Positions 51,223-63,457 are shown, counted from the stretch's first letter. The stretch: DNA of 64,000 nt from Hydrogenophaga pseudoflava NBRC 102511 (GCF_001592285.1 NZ_BCWQ01000006.1:124001-188000); one strand, 5' to 3'. Notes: generated by a model from the sequence alone, not told the origin. Made by a program: numbers and translations.

Positions 51223-52641
51223 TCAAAGCCAGCGTTTGAGCAGCCCCATCACGCGATCGAACGTGGCGCCGTAGGGTGGGTAGAACAGGCTGGCCGCCGC
51301 CCAGCGCGACTGCACCAGCACCGGCTTCTGCTGCGTGAACCGCAGGAAGCCCGTCTCGCCGTGGTAGGCGCCCCAGCCGCTCTCCCCCACCCCGCCAAAC
51401 GGCAGGTTTTCGTGGGCAATGTGCAGCAGCGTGTCGTTCACCGTGACGCCGCCGCTGACCGTGCCGCGCAGCACCCGGTCGCGCGCGGCACCGTCCTGGC
51501 CGAACCAGTACAGCGCCAGAGGCCTGGGACCGGCGTTGACCGTGGCGATCGCCTGGCCCAGATCCGTATAGCTGAGCACCGGCAGCACCGGGCCGAAGAT
51601 TTCCTCGCGCATCAGGCGGGCCTCGGCGGGTGGCTGAAACACCAGCACCGGTGCCATCTGGCGCTCATGGCCCGAACCGCTGCGCTGGGCCACCTCGACC
51701 ACACGGGCGCCCTGGGACTGCGCCTCCTTGACCATCGCCAGCAGCCGCGCGTGGTGCCGCTCGCTGATGATGCTGGCGTAGTCCGGGTGCGCGGCCCCGC
51801 AAGGAAACAGCCGCGCCACCGCGGCGACGAAGGCCCGCTCGAACTCGGCCTCGCGCCCCTGGGGCAGCAGCACGTAGTCGGGCGCGATGCAGGTCTGGCC
51901 GCCGTTGAGCAGCTTGCCGTGCGCGATCTTGATGGCCACCGCGTCCAGATCGGCCGAGGCGTCCACGATGCAGGGCGACTTGCCGCCCAGCTCCAGCGTG
52001 GTCGGCGTCAGGTTGGCCGCGGCGGCGGCGGCCACCTTGCGCCCCACGGCGGTGGAGCCGGTGAAGAACAGGTGGTCGAACGGCAGGCTGGCGAACTCGT
52101 GCGCCACGTCCGGCCCGCCCAGCGCCACACACACCTCGTCGGCGGAAAACGCCTGGTGCAGCAGGGTCGCGAGCAGCGCCGAGGTGTGCGGTGTGAGCTC
52201 GCTGGGCTTGAGCATCACGCGGTTGCCCGCGGCCAGCGCAGTGGCGGTCGGCCCGAGCGTCAGCTGTAGCGGGTAGTTCCAGGGACCGATGACACCGACC
52301 ACACCCAGCGGCTGGCGCTGAATCTGGCCGCTGGCGGGTTGCAGGTAGATCGGTGTGCGCACGCGGCGCGTTTTCATCCAGGCGCCGGTGTGGCGATCCA
52401 GATCGCCCAGCAGCGAGCGCAGCACGAAGAAGTCCGCGACTTCGGTGAGCCGGATCGAGCGCACGCCGAAATCGGCCTGCACCGCCTCGGCCAGCGCCGC
52501 GCCGTACGTGTCGATCAGGGCCCGCATGCGGCGCAGGCGGTCCAGGCGAAGCGCCAGCGGCACGTCGATCTGCGCGCGGCTGGCCTGGAACTGCGCGTCG
52601 AACAGCGCACGCAACGGAAGGTCGGGGGGCGTCAGGGTCAT
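51223..52641 (-). CDS. Coniferyl-aldehyde dehydrogenase-type ALDH
   Basis: The 472-residue NAD(P)-dependent aldehyde dehydrogenase has the catalytic Cys in LLNGGQTCIAPDYVLLP, the Glu in TTLELGGKSPCIVD, and the cofactor region GVIGPWNYPLQLTLGP and FFTGSTAVGRKV. Ending near GVGESGWGAYHGETGF and the C-terminal hydrophobic segment LFYPPYG match the coniferyl aldehyde dehydrogenase group. A shift to longer aliphatic aldehydes is possible. The start at 52641 (MTLTPPDLP) gives family length. Confidence 0.82.
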   Translation of the reverse strand: MTLTPPDLPLRALFDAQFQASRAQIDVPLALRLDRLRRMRALIDTYGAALAEAVQADFGVRSIRLTEVADFFVLRSLLGDLDRHTGAWMKTRRVRTPIYLQPASGQIQRQPLGVVGVIGPWNYPLQLTLGPTATALAAGNRVMLKPSELTPHTSALLATLLHQAFSADEVCVALGGPDVAHEFASLPFDHLFFTGSTAVGRKVAAAAAANLTPTTLELGGKSPCIVDASADLDAVAIKIAHGKLLNGGQTCIAPDYVLLPQGREAEFERAFVAAVARLFPCGAAHPDYASIISERHHARLLAMVKEAQSQGARVVEVAQRSGSGHERQMAPVLVFQPPAEARLMREEIFGPVLPVLSYTDLGQAIATVNAGPRPLALYWFGQDGAARDRVLRGTVSGGVTVNDTLLHIAHENLPFGGVGESGWGAYHGETGFLRFTQQKPVLVQSRWAAASLFYPPYGATFDRVMGLLKRWL

Positions 52642-52718
52642 CGGGTCATCATAGGAGCGCGCCCCGAGCGGCGGTAGAGGCGGCGCCCCATGCCGGGGCA
52701 CCGCCTGTCGCCTGGGGC

Positions 52719-55325
<2,607 letters not shown>

Positions 55326-55359
55326 GTTGTGATGCTCCGAAATGCTTGAACTGACGGGC

Positions 55360-55387
55360 ATGTGGCGCTGACCGCCCTCATTTCAAG
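55360..55387 (-). promoter_or_regulatory. Sigma32-type promoter of clpB
   Basis: On the minus strand CTTGAAA (plus 55381-55387) and CGCCACAT (plus 55360-55367) are separated by 13 bases. This matches the heat-shock sigma32 pattern of CTTGAAA and CCCCATNT with one to two mismatches. It places transcription start near 55353, with a short leader to the ATG at 55325. Confidence 0.6.
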
Positions 55388-55467
55388 ACCTTGCGCCGGT
55401 CGGGGTCAAGCGGCCTTGACCCGCATCAAAGCCGCTGCGCCCCGTGCAGCGGGGGCGCGAGGGGGGC

Positions 55468-56217
55468 TTACCCTGCTCTCCAGTAGGCGTAAGACCAGGC
55501 GGTGGCCATGCCGGCGCGGCGGTAGAGCGCCAAGGCGGGCTCGTTGGAAGCGTCCACCTGCAGAAAGGCCCGGGTGATGCCCCGCCGCTGTGCCTCCAGC
55601 GCCATCGCGTGGATCATCCGCCCCGCCAGCCCCCGGCCCCTCTGGCGGGCGGCCGTGCGCAGGCCGTGCATGCTCAGCCAGCCCTGGGCATAACAGGCGG
55701 CGCCGCAGGCCAGGGTTTCGCCGCCCTGTCGCAGGCTGGCGAACAGCGTGCCCTCGGCGCGGGACAGCGCCTTCGAGCGGCTCGCGCCGTCCACCGGGTC
55801 CATGCCCTCGCCCAGAAACATGGCCATCCAGGCCGCATCAGGCCGCAGTTCCAGCGACACCCCGTCGGCGTGCGGCGCCAGCGCCAGCAGGCCATCCAGC
55901 ACACCGGTCTGGGTCAGGGTGGGTTGTTCGCGCCGGAAGCCCTGGGCCCTGAGCTCGGGCCACCAGGGCTCGAACGCTGGCACCTCGGGCAGGCGCAACA
56001 CCGGCCGCAAGCCGGCATCCCGGTAACGCTGCGCGATGGTGCCGATCAGCGCCGGGGGGTGGGCGCCATGGTGCAGTGGCACCGCACTGTGGGCGCGGCC
56101 AACCGTGCCGCGGTCCATGGGCAGCAGCCAGCCGTCGAGGGCCTCCACCCGCTCGGGTGCCACCGCGGTGAGCGTGGCGCGTTCGATGGCCTCGATGTCG
56201 GCGGCGGTCAGCGACAT
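55468..56217 (-). CDS. GNAT-family acetyltransferase
   Basis: The 249-residue protein has a C-terminal GNAT fold (about 130-249). The acetyl-CoA loop is ARQRGRGLAGRMIHAMA (Q/R-x-x-G-x-G/A), and the final strands include LQVDASNEPALALYRRAGM. The N-terminal half is an extra domain with WLLPMDRGTVGRAHSAVPL. I use the ATG at 56217; a GTG two codons earlier is also possible. Its substrate is unknown. It follows moaE by 18 bases but no molybdenum link is evident. Confidence 0.75.
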   Translation of the reverse strand: MSLTAADIEAIERATLTAVAPERVEALDGWLLPMDRGTVGRAHSAVPLHHGAHPPALIGTIAQRYRDAGLRPVLRLPEVPAFEPWWPELRAQGFRREQPTLTQTGVLDGLLALAPHADGVSLELRPDAAWMAMFLGEGMDPVDGASRSKALSRAEGTLFASLRQGGETLACGAACYAQGWLSMHGLRTAARQRGRGLAGRMIHAMALEAQRRGITRAFLQVDASNEPALALYRRAGMATAWSYAYWRAG

Positions 56218-56235
56218 CGACACCCTGACCGCCCC

Positions 56236-56709
56236 TCAGGCGTTGTTCGAGGCGATGCCCCACTTGGCCAAAGCCGCGTCGTCGCTGACCCGCGCATCGA
56301 CCCAGCGCGCGCCCTCGGGCGTCTGTTCCTTCTTCCAGAACGGCGCCTGGGTCTTGAGGTAGTCCATCAGGAACTCACAGGCCTGGAAGCTCTCGCCACG
56401 GTGGGCCGATGTCACGGCCACCAGCACGATCTGGTCCAGCGGCTGCAGCAGGCCGACGCGGTGGATGACCCGGGCGCCCAGGATGTCGAAGCGCTTGAAG
56501 GCCTCGTCGATCATCTGCTCGATGGACTTCTCCGTCATGCCCGGGTAATGCTCCAGCTCCAGGGTGCTGACGCTCTGGCCGTCGTTGCGGTCCCTGACGG
56601 TGCCCACAAACGTGCAGACCGCACCGACGCCCTTCTGGTCGGCCCGAAGCCGGGCGACCTCGGCGGACAGGTCGAAGTCTTCGGTCTGGATGCTGACGCG
56701 GGTGTTCAT
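56236..56709 (-). CDS. moaE: Molybdopterin synthase catalytic subunit
   Basis: MoaE with MoaD converts precursor Z (cPMP) to molybdopterin. The 157-residue protein has GAVCTFVGTVRDRNDG, LELEHYPGMTEKSIEQMI, and the catalytic Lys-rich HRGESFQACEFLMDYLKTQAPFWKKE. GGAGG lies six bases before ATG 56709, so I prefer it to the GTG at 56715 that would overlap moaD. Confidence 0.94.
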   Translation of the reverse strand: MNTRVSIQTEDFDLSAEVARLRADQKGVGAVCTFVGTVRDRNDGQSVSTLELEHYPGMTEKSIEQMIDEAFKRFDILGARVIHRVGLLQPLDQIVLVAVTSAHRGESFQACEFLMDYLKTQAPFWKKEQTPEGARWVDARVSDDAALAKWGIASNNA

Positions 56710-56711
56710 GC

Positions 56712-56963
56712 TCACCCTCCGGTGACGGGTGGGAAGAAGGCCACCTCGGATCCGTCGGTCAAGGCGATCGACTCGTCGGCCATGGTCTGGTTGACCGACA
56801 CGCGCACCGCGCGGCCGCGCGCCAGCGCCTCGGCGTGGGCGCCACCACGTGCGATCAGTTCGTCGCGCAGCGCGGACAGCGTGGTCGCTGCGGTCTCGAC
56901 AGATTCGCTGCCGGAGCCAATGGCCTCGCGGATGGAGGCGAAATAACGCAGCTGGATCTTCAT
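56712..56963 (-). CDS. moaD: Molybdopterin synthase sulfur carrier subunit
   Basis: The 83-residue ubiquitin-like protein carries the thiocarboxylate sulfur on its C-terminal Gly-Gly (FPPVTGG end). The start MKIQLRYFASIREAIG and core VRVSVNQTMADESIALTDGSEVAFFPPV are typical. It overlaps moeA by four bases and ends two bases before moaE. Confidence 0.94.
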   Translation of the reverse strand: MKIQLRYFASIREAIGSGSESVETAATTLSALRDELIARGGAHAEALARGRAVRVSVNQTMADESIALTDGSEVAFFPPVTGG

Positions 56964-58249
56964 GCGAGCAGGTCCGAAAGAGAGATGTAGTTCACGAGGT
57001 CGCCGCGCGCGATGGTGCTGCCGGCCGGGTTGTCCACCAGGCCGTCGCCCCACACTGTGGAGGTCAGCACGCCCGAGCTCTGGTTGGGGAACAGGTCCAG
57101 GCCGCCGTGGGCATTGCGGCGCACGCGCAGGAACTCGCGGCGCTTGTCGGCGCGCGGCAGGTCGAAATCGGCGCGCAGCTGCATGGTCTTGAAGGGAGGC
57201 TGGTATTCGGATTCTGCGGCCCCCTGCAACTTGAGCAGGAAGGGCCGCACCAGCAGCAGGAAGGTGACGTAACTCGACACCGGGTTGCCGGGCAGGCCGA
57301 TGAAGTGGCAGTGCCCTTGAGCGTCTGCACCGGCCCCCGCATCGCGCCGCACCGTGCCATAGGCAAAGGGTTTGCCCGGCTTCATGGCGATCTGCCACAG
57401 GTCCAGGCTGCCCAGTTGTTGCACGGCGGGCTTGATGTGGTCTTCTTCGCCCACCGACACCCCGCCGCTGGTGAGGATGAGGTCGTGGTGATCGGCAGCG
57501 GTCTTGAGGGCGGCCAGCGTGGCCTCGCGCCTGTCGGGCACGATGCCCAGGTCGCTGACCTCGCACCCCAGGCGCTCCAGCAGCACGCGCAGGAAAAAGC
57601 GGTTGCTGTTGTAGATGGCGCCCGGTTTCATCTGTTCCGGCGGCACCTCGCCGGGCATGACCAGCTCGTCGCCGGTGGAGAACAGCGCCACCCGCGGCTT
57701 GGCCCTCACCCGCAGCTGTGCCGCGCCAATGCCCGCGGCCAGGCCCAGGCTCGCGGCCGACAGGCGCGTGCCGCGCGACAGCACGACGGCGCCACGGGTC
57801 ACGTCTTCGCCCGCACAGCGGATCCATTGGCCAGGCCCGGGCACGGCGTCGATGTGCACAGCGCGGAAATCGCCACCGACCTCGCGCGTGTCTTCCTGCA
57901 TCACGATGGCGTCCGCGCCAGGGGGCACCGGCGCACCCGTGAAGATGCGGGCGCAGGTGCCGGGTTCCAGCAGCTGCGCCGCGTGGCCGGCGGGGATGCG
58001 CTGGCTGACCGGCAGCACAACACCTTTTTCGGTGATGTCGGCCACGCGCACGGCGTAGCCGTCCATGGACGAGTTGTCCTGCGGCGGCACGTGCAGCGCC
58101 GACACCAGGTCATCCGCCAGCACACGCCGGTCGGCCAGCACAGTGGCCAGGGTTTCGGTGGCCGCGAGCGGTGCCGCGCGCGAAAGCAGGTCGGCCAGCG
58201 CGGCGTCCAGCGCCATCAGGGGTTTGCGGGCAGGTTGGGGAGCGTTCAT
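56960..58249 (-). CDS. moeA: Molybdopterin molybdenumtransferase
   Basis: MoeA inserts molybdate into adenylylated molybdopterin. The 429-residue protein has the motifs QDNSSMDGYAVRVAD, IFTGAPVPPGADAIVMQED, FSTGDELVMPGE and ILTSGGVSVGEEDH, and GLPGNPVSSYVTF. The ATG at 58249 (MNAPQPARKP) gives the family size; the longer frame upstream is not supported. Overlaps moaD by four bases. Confidence 0.95.
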   Translation of the reverse strand: MNAPQPARKPLMALDAALADLLSRAAPLAATETLATVLADRRVLADDLVSALHVPPQDNSSMDGYAVRVADITEKGVVLPVSQRIPAGHAAQLLEPGTCARIFTGAPVPPGADAIVMQEDTREVGGDFRAVHIDAVPGPGQWIRCAGEDVTRGAVVLSRGTRLSAASLGLAAGIGAAQLRVRAKPRVALFSTGDELVMPGEVPPEQMKPGAIYNSNRFFLRVLLERLGCEVSDLGIVPDRREATLAALKTAADHHDLILTSGGVSVGEEDHIKPAVQQLGSLDLWQIAMKPGKPFAYGTVRRDAGAGADAQGHCHFIGLPGNPVSSYVTFLLLVRPFLLKLQGAAESEYQPPFKTMQLRADFDLPRADKRREFLRVRRNAHGGLDLFPNQSSGVLTSTVWGDGLVDNPAGSTIARGDLVNYISLSDLLA

Positions 58250-58295
58250 GGTCTTGGAGGCACCGCCCCGGCCGATAGGGCCAACGCAGTGGCGA

Positions 58296-58829
58296 TCAAA
58301 CGTAGGCTTCGGGGTCGTAGTCGAAACGGTCCCCATTGTCGACCAGCCAGGCCGCCACCGCATCGGGGTCGTCCAGATCCAGCCGCGGACGCAGGGTGTC
58401 CTCGGGCAAAGCATCGGCCAATGGCAGGGCGATGGCCGCCACGAAGGGGTCGTCCGGGTACCGGACCGGTTGGGCGGTGGCTGCGCGCCAGACCTCGATC
58501 TTGAGCAGGTTGCTGTCGCGCCAGCCCTCGACCAGCACCCAGTCCACCCCGGGGTGCAGCGCCGGGATCAGGTCGTGCACCGAGCGCTCCTGGGGCCGTT
58601 CGAAGCTGCGCTGCAGCACCAGCCGCTCGGGCGATGCAGCCAGCACCTCGTAGGCGCCGGCCTCCCGGTGGCGCCAGGTGTCCTTGCCGGGCTGGTCGGT
58701 TTCCAGCCCGCAGTGCGCGTGCTTCATGACCGACACGCGCAGACCCCGCGCCTTGAGGGCCGGGATCAGGCGTTCGATCAGCGTGGTCTTGCCTGCACCC
58801 GACGATCCAGCGAAACCGACGACCTTCAT
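58296..58829 (-). CDS. mobB: Molybdopterin-guanine dinucleotide biosynthesis adaptor MobB
   Basis: MobB is a small GTPase-like protein that helps make the guanine dinucleotide form of the cofactor. The 177-residue protein starts MKVVGFAGSSGAGKTTLIERLI with the P-loop, then SVMKHAHCGLETDQPGKDTWRHREAGA, typical of the family. It lies 46 bases upstream of moeA and 20 downstream of thrC on the same strand. Confidence 0.92.
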   Translation of the reverse strand: MKVVGFAGSSGAGKTTLIERLIPALKARGLRVSVMKHAHCGLETDQPGKDTWRHREAGAYEVLAASPERLVLQRSFERPQERSVHDLIPALHPGVDWVLVEGWRDSNLLKIEVWRAATAQPVRYPDDPFVAAIALPLADALPEDTLRPRLDLDDPDAVAAWLVDNGDRFDYDPEAYV

Positions 58830-58849
58830 GGGGTCTTCCGGGCGGCCCG

Positions 58850-60280
58850 TCAGACCGGGCAGTGGTCGGTGATGTAGCGCTTGACCGCGACCGCGTCCGC
58901 GCCCATCACCTGCACACGCTTGGGCAAGGCTTCGATGCCGTCGAACTTGGCCGGCCGCTCGGGATCGCGGCCCAAGGCTTCACGGATGGTCTCGGCGAAC
59001 TTGATCGGCAGCGCCGTCTCCAGCACCACCACGTTCTCGCCCGCCTGGCGCAATTCGCGCGCCACCTTCACGCCGTCGGCGGTGTGGGTGTCGATCATCA
59101 CACCGTGTTGCTCGAAGGTGGCCTTGATGGTGGCCAGGCGGTTGGCGTGCGTGCTCTTGCCGCTGGCAAAGCCGTAGCGGCTGGCCGCCTGAGCGAACAG
59201 CGGGTCGCTGCCCAGGTCGAAGCGGCCATGCAGGCGCAGCTCGTCGTCGAACAGGTTCTTCGTGCGCGCAGCGTCGCGACCCAGCAGGTCGAACACGAAT
59301 CGCTCGAAGTTGCTGGCCTTCGAAATGTCCATCGACGGGCTGGAGGTCTCGTAGGTGTCGGCGCTGCCGCGCACGCGGTAGGTGCCGGTGCGGAAGAACT
59401 CGTCAAGCACGTCGTTCTCATTGGTCGCGACGATCAGGCGACCGATCGGCAGGCCCATCTGGCGCGCGACATGGCCGGCGCAGACGTTGCCGAAGTTGCC
59501 AGAGGGCACGGCAAAGCTCACCTTTTGTTCGTTGGACCTCGTCGCGTAGAAGTAGCCGGCAAAGTAGTAGACCACCTGGGCCAGCAACCGCGCCCAGTTG
59601 ATCGAGTTGACCGTGCCGATCTTGTACTTGCGCTTGAAGTCCAGGTCGTTGGACACGGCTTTGACGATGTCCTGGCAGTCGTCGAACACGCCTTCCACCG
59701 CGATGTTGTGGATGTTCGGGTCCATCAGGCTGAACATCTGCGCCTGCTGAAAAGCGCTCATGCGGCCGTGCGGGCTGAGCATGAACACGCGCACGCCCTG
59801 TTTGCCGCGCATCGCGTACTCGGCAGCGCTGCCAGTGTCGCCCGAGGTCGCGCCCAAGATGTTGAGCTGCTCGCCACGGCGCGCCAGTTCGTACTCGAAC
59901 AGGTGGCCCAGCAGTTGCATGGCCATGTCCTTGAAGGCCAGGGTCGGGCCATTGGACAGCGCCTCAAGCTGCAGACCGTCTTCCAGCTTCGTCAGCGGCA
60001 CGATCTCTTTCGTGCCAAAAACGTCGGCCGTGTAGGTCTTGGCGCAAAGCGCTTTCAGGTCGTCGGCCGGAATGTCGTCGATGTAGAGCGACAGCACCTC
60101 GAAGGCAAGCGCAGCATAGCCTTGCTCGGCCAGCACGGCGCGCCAGCGGGTCAGTGTGGCTGCGTCGACCTGCGGATAGGCCTCGGGCAGGTAGAGACCA
60201 CCGTCGGGCGCCAGACCTTCGAGCAGGATTTCGCAGAAGCGCTTGCGGTCCGGGTGGCCGCGGGTCGACAGGTACAGCAT
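58850..60280 (-). CDS. thrC: Threonine synthase
   Basis: ThrC converts O-phosphohomoserine to threonine. The 476-residue PLP protein has the PLP Lys in LSNGPTLAFKDMAMQLLG, the phosphate loop GATSGDTGSAAEYAM, and the family N-terminus YLSTRGHPDRKRFCEILLEGLAPDGGLYLP, partly quoted. It belongs to the longer bacterial/yeast-like group. The gene starts one base after the hom stop, so the two are co-expressed. Confidence 0.95.
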   Translation of the reverse strand: MLYLSTRGHPDRKRFCEILLEGLAPDGGLYLPEAYPQVDAATLTRWRAVLAEQGYAALAFEVLSLYIDDIPADDLKALCAKTYTADVFGTKEIVPLTKLEDGLQLEALSNGPTLAFKDMAMQLLGHLFEYELARRGEQLNILGATSGDTGSAAEYAMRGKQGVRVFMLSPHGRMSAFQQAQMFSLMDPNIHNIAVEGVFDDCQDIVKAVSNDLDFKRKYKIGTVNSINWARLLAQVVYYFAGYFYATRSNEQKVSFAVPSGNFGNVCAGHVARQMGLPIGRLIVATNENDVLDEFFRTGTYRVRGSADTYETSSPSMDISKASNFERFVFDLLGRDAARTKNLFDDELRLHGRFDLGSDPLFAQAASRYGFASGKSTHANRLATIKATFEQHGVMIDTHTADGVKVARELRQAGENVVVLETALPIKFAETIREALGRDPERPAKFDGIEALPKRVQVMGADAVAVKRYITDHCPV

Positions 60281-60281
60281 C

Positions 60282-61604
60282 TCAGTTCAGCTCTTCCTTG
60301 CGGATGCGGGTGATGGGCGCCAGCACGCTGGGCAGGCCCTGCATTTGCGCGATCACATCGTTCATGGTGCCTTCGCGCGTGTCGTGCGTCAGGATGATCA
60401 GGTCGGTCGAGGTCGCCCCCTCTCCACCCACTTCGTCGGCCTCGCGCTGCAGCACCGCGTCGATGCTCACACCGGCGCCGGCCAGCAAGCCGGTCACCTG
60501 AGCCAGCACGCCGGCCTGATCGGCCACGCGCAGACGCAGGTAGTAACTGGTCACGACCTCGCTCATGGGCAGCACGACGGCATCACTCATGGCATCGGGC
60601 TGGAAGGCCAGGTGCGGCACGCGATTGAGCGGATCGGCGGTGTGCAGGCGGGTGATGTCCACCAGGTCGGCGATCACGGCCGAGGCGGTCGGTTCGCTGC
60701 CGGCACCCTTGCCGTAGTACAGAGTGGTACCCACGGCATCGCCGTTCACCACCACCGCGTTCATCGCACCCTCCACGTTGGCAATCAGCCGTTTCGCCGG
60801 CACCAGACTGGGGTGCACGCGCAGTTCCACGCCCTTGTCGGTGCGCTTGGTGATGCCCAGCAGCTTGATGCGGTAGCCCAGCTGCTCGGCATAACGGATG
60901 TCGGCCGCACCCAGCTTGGTGATGCCTTCCACGTAGGCCTTGTCGAACTGGACCGGAATACCGAAGGCGATGGCGCTCATCAGCGTCGCCTTGTGGGCGG
61001 CGTCGACCCCTTCGATGTCGAAGGTCGGGTCGGCTTCGGCATAGCCCAGGCGCTGGGCTTCTTTCAGCACCACGTCGAAGTCCAGGCCCTTGTCACGCAT
61101 CTCGGACAGGATGAAGTTCGTCGTGCCGTTGATGATGCCAGCGATCCACTGGATGCGGTTGGCTGTCAGGCCTTCGCGCAGCGCCTTGATGATGGGGATG
61201 CCACCTGCCACGGCCGCCTCGAAGGCCACCATCACGCCCTTGGCCGACGCAGCCGCAAAGATCTCGGTGCCATGCACGGCCAGCAGCGCCTTGTTGGCGG
61301 TGACCACGTGCTTGCCAGCGGCAATCGCTTCGAGCACCAGCGCGCGGGCAATGCCGTAGCCGCCAATCAGCTCGATCACGATGTCGATGTCGGGGTTGGC
61401 GATCACGGCGCGGGCGTCGTTCACCACCTTGACGTCCGGACCCACGATGGACTGTGCACGCGCCACGTCCAGGTCCGCCACCATGGTGATCTCAATGCCG
61501 CGACCGGCACGGCGCTGAATCTCTTCCTGGTTGCGCTGAAGCACATTGAACGTGCCGCTGCCCACGGTGCCGATGCCCAGCAGGCCTACTTGGATGGGTT
61601 TCAT
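60282..61604 (-). CDS. hom: Homoserine dehydrogenase
   Basis: This 440-residue enzyme reduces aspartate semialdehyde to homoserine, the branch to threonine and methionine. It has the NAD(P) fingerprint VGLLGIGTVGSGTF, the catalytic Lys/Glu region AAHKATLMSAIAFG, and VEGAMNAVVVNGDAVG. A C-terminal ACT domain (about 355-430, LRVADQAGVLAQVTGLLAGAGVSI) suggests feedback control by threonine. The ATG at 61604 gives the standard N-terminus. Confidence 0.95.
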   Translation of the reverse strand: MKPIQVGLLGIGTVGSGTFNVLQRNQEEIQRRAGRGIEITMVADLDVARAQSIVGPDVKVVNDARAVIANPDIDIVIELIGGYGIARALVLEAIAAGKHVVTANKALLAVHGTEIFAAASAKGVMVAFEAAVAGGIPIIKALREGLTANRIQWIAGIINGTTNFILSEMRDKGLDFDVVLKEAQRLGYAEADPTFDIEGVDAAHKATLMSAIAFGIPVQFDKAYVEGITKLGAADIRYAEQLGYRIKLLGITKRTDKGVELRVHPSLVPAKRLIANVEGAMNAVVVNGDAVGTTLYYGKGAGSEPTASAVIADLVDITRLHTADPLNRVPHLAFQPDAMSDAVVLPMSEVVTSYYLRLRVADQAGVLAQVTGLLAGAGVSIDAVLQREADEVGGEGATSTDLIILTHDTREGTMNDVIAQMQGLPSVLAPITRIRKEELN

Positions 61605-61705
61605 GCTTGACTCATTTCCAACAAAAACTCGGGCGCTGTCCGCCCTGTCCGATAGTGACAGCCGGTCGCTCGGGCATTGATGACATTGCCCGGCACCATT
61701 GATGA

Positions 61706-62938
61706 TCAGTCGTCTGTGCCGTGGCGATGGCGCCACTGTTCCAGGAACTTGGCCAGGCGGTCGATGGCCTCGCGCAAATCGTCTTCGTGCGGCAGGAACA
61801 CGATGCGGAAATGCTGGTTGTCCGGGTAGTTGAAGCCCGACCCCTGCACCAGCATCACGCGGGTCGCCCGCAGCACTTCCATGAAAAACTGCCGGTCGTC
61901 CTCGATCGGATAGACCTTGGGATCGAGCCGGGGAAACATGTACAGCGCCGCCTGCGGCTTGACGCATGTCACGCCCGGGATCGCGGTGATCAGTTCGTAG
62001 GCCAGATCGCGCTGGCGACGCAGGCGCCCGCCTTCCTTGACCAGGTCGTTGATGCTCTGATATCCACCGAGAGCCGTCTGGATCGCCCACTGCCCCGGCA
62101 CGTTGGAGCCGAGCTTGAGGTTGGCCAGCATGTTCAGGCCTTCGATGAAGTCCTTGGCGATCTCCTTCGGACCCGACAACACCATCCAGCCGGCGCGATA
62201 TCCGCAGGACCTGTAGGCCTTGGACAGCGAATTGAACGTCAGGGTCAGCACATCAGTGGACAGACTCGCCATCGCGGTGTGCTTCACACCTTCGTACAGC
62301 ACCTTGTCGTACACCTCGTCGGCCAGCAGCACCAGACCGAACTCACGGGCCAGCGCCACGATGCCCTTGAGCAGCTCGTCGCTGTAGAGCACACCGGTGG
62401 GGTTGTTCGGGTTGATGACCACGATTCCCTTCGTGCGCGGCGTGATCTTGGCACGCATGTCCGCCAGGTCCGGCTGCCAGCCGTTGCTTTCGTCGCAGCG
62501 GTAGTGCACCGGTGTGCCTCCGGAGAGGCTGGTCGCTGCCGTCCACAGGGGGTAGTCGGGCGACGGCACCAGCAGTTCATCGCCGTTGTCCAGCAGCGCA
62601 TTGGCCGCCATCACAATCAGTTCGCTGGCACCATTCCCAAGGTAGATGTCGTCCAGCGTCACGCCCTGCACACCCTGCTGCTGGGTGTAGTGCATCACCG
62701 CCTTGCGCGCGGCGAAGATACCCTTGCTGTCCGAGTAACCCGCCGAGTTCGGCAGATTTCGGATCATATCCTGCTGGATTTCCTCGGGGGCGTCAAAACC
62801 GAACGGCGCCAGGTTGCCGATGTTCAGCTTGATGATTTTCTGGCCCTCGTCCTCCATCTGCTTGGCCGCGTCGACGATCGGGCCCCGAACGTCGTAGAGC
62901 ACATTGGCCAGCTTGGCGGATTTCTGGATCGGTTTCAA
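61706..62938 (-). CDS. alaA: AlaA-type alanine aminotransferase, TTG start
   Basis: The 410-residue fold-type I aminotransferase has NIGNLAPFGFDAPEEI, the PLP-phosphate region LGNGASELIVMAANALL, NPNNPTGVLYS, and the PLP Lys in FNSLSKAYRSCGYRAGW. This is the pattern of AlaA/YfbQ, which makes alanine from pyruvate and glutamate. GGAGGG lies about four bases before a TTG at 62938, and MKPIQKSAKLANVLYD matches the expected N-terminus. Longer ATG starts far upstream do not fit. Confidence 0.88.
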   Translation of the reverse strand: MKPIQKSAKLANVLYDVRGPIVDAAKQMEDEGQKIIKLNIGNLAPFGFDAPEEIQQDMIRNLPNSAGYSDSKGIFAARKAVMHYTQQQGVQGVTLDDIYLGNGASELIVMAANALLDNGDELLVPSPDYPLWTAATSLSGGTPVHYRCDESNGWQPDLADMRAKITPRTKGIVVINPNNPTGVLYSDELLKGIVALAREFGLVLLADEVYDKVLYEGVKHTAMASLSTDVLTLTFNSLSKAYRSCGYRAGWMVLSGPKEIAKDFIEGLNMLANLKLGSNVPGQWAIQTALGGYQSINDLVKEGGRLRRQRDLAYELITAIPGVTCVKPQAALYMFPRLDPKVYPIEDDRQFFMEVLRATRVMLVQGSGFNYPDNQHFRIVFLPHEDDLREAIDRLAKFLEQWRHRHGTDD

Positions 62939-63076
62939 AGTCCCTCCGGACAGATGAGGCAAGGTGTGGACGGTTACGGGCAGGCGCACGCTAAGATCGC
63001 GACCTCTTCGGGGAAAACCCATAATTTGACCACAGTTCTCCTGCGCACCTCGTCCCCGACAGACGCCACCGACCCG

Positions 63077-63457
63077 ATGAAACTTCATGCAGACAAGCCT
63101 GACCAGTTGTCAGTCACCGCCCATGGCGACGGATGGATCGCAGTCAATGGCGAGCGGTACAGCTCCAGCGTGGTGCTGCTGGCTTCGGGAACCGTTCGCC
63201 CCTGGGGCGTGGCACGCCTTGATGAACTCACTGCCGAGCATTTTTCGGAACTCATAGGGGGCGATGGCCCTCCTCCTGAATTGGTGCTGCTCGGGTCCGG
63301 CACCAGACTTCGTTTTGTGGCTCCCGCCCTGCTGCGGCCGCTCATTGAACAACGCATTGGCGTGGAAACCATGGACACCCCGGCCGCCTGCCGAACCTTC
63401 AACATCCTCGCAGGCGAAGGCCGGCGCGTGGTGGCGGCCCTGCTGATCGAAGCCTGA
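63077..63457 (+). CDS. Mth938-like domain protein
   Basis: The 126-residue protein matches the Mth938/NDUFAF3-type fold. It has VAVNGERYSSSVVLLASGTVRPWG early and PELVLLGSGTRLRFVAPALLRPLIEQRIGVETM later, then TPAACRTFNILAGEGRRVVAALL (each only part of the run). These small proteins occur widely and the role in bacteria is unknown; mitochondrial relatives assist complex I assembly. It is divergent from alaA. The start is the ATG at 63077. Confidence 0.82.
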   Translation: MKLHADKPDQLSVTAHGDGWIAVNGERYSSSVVLLASGTVRPWGVARLDELTAEHFSELIGGDGPPPELVLLGSGTRLRFVAPALLRPLIEQRIGVETMDTPAACRTFNILAGEGRRVVAALLIEA

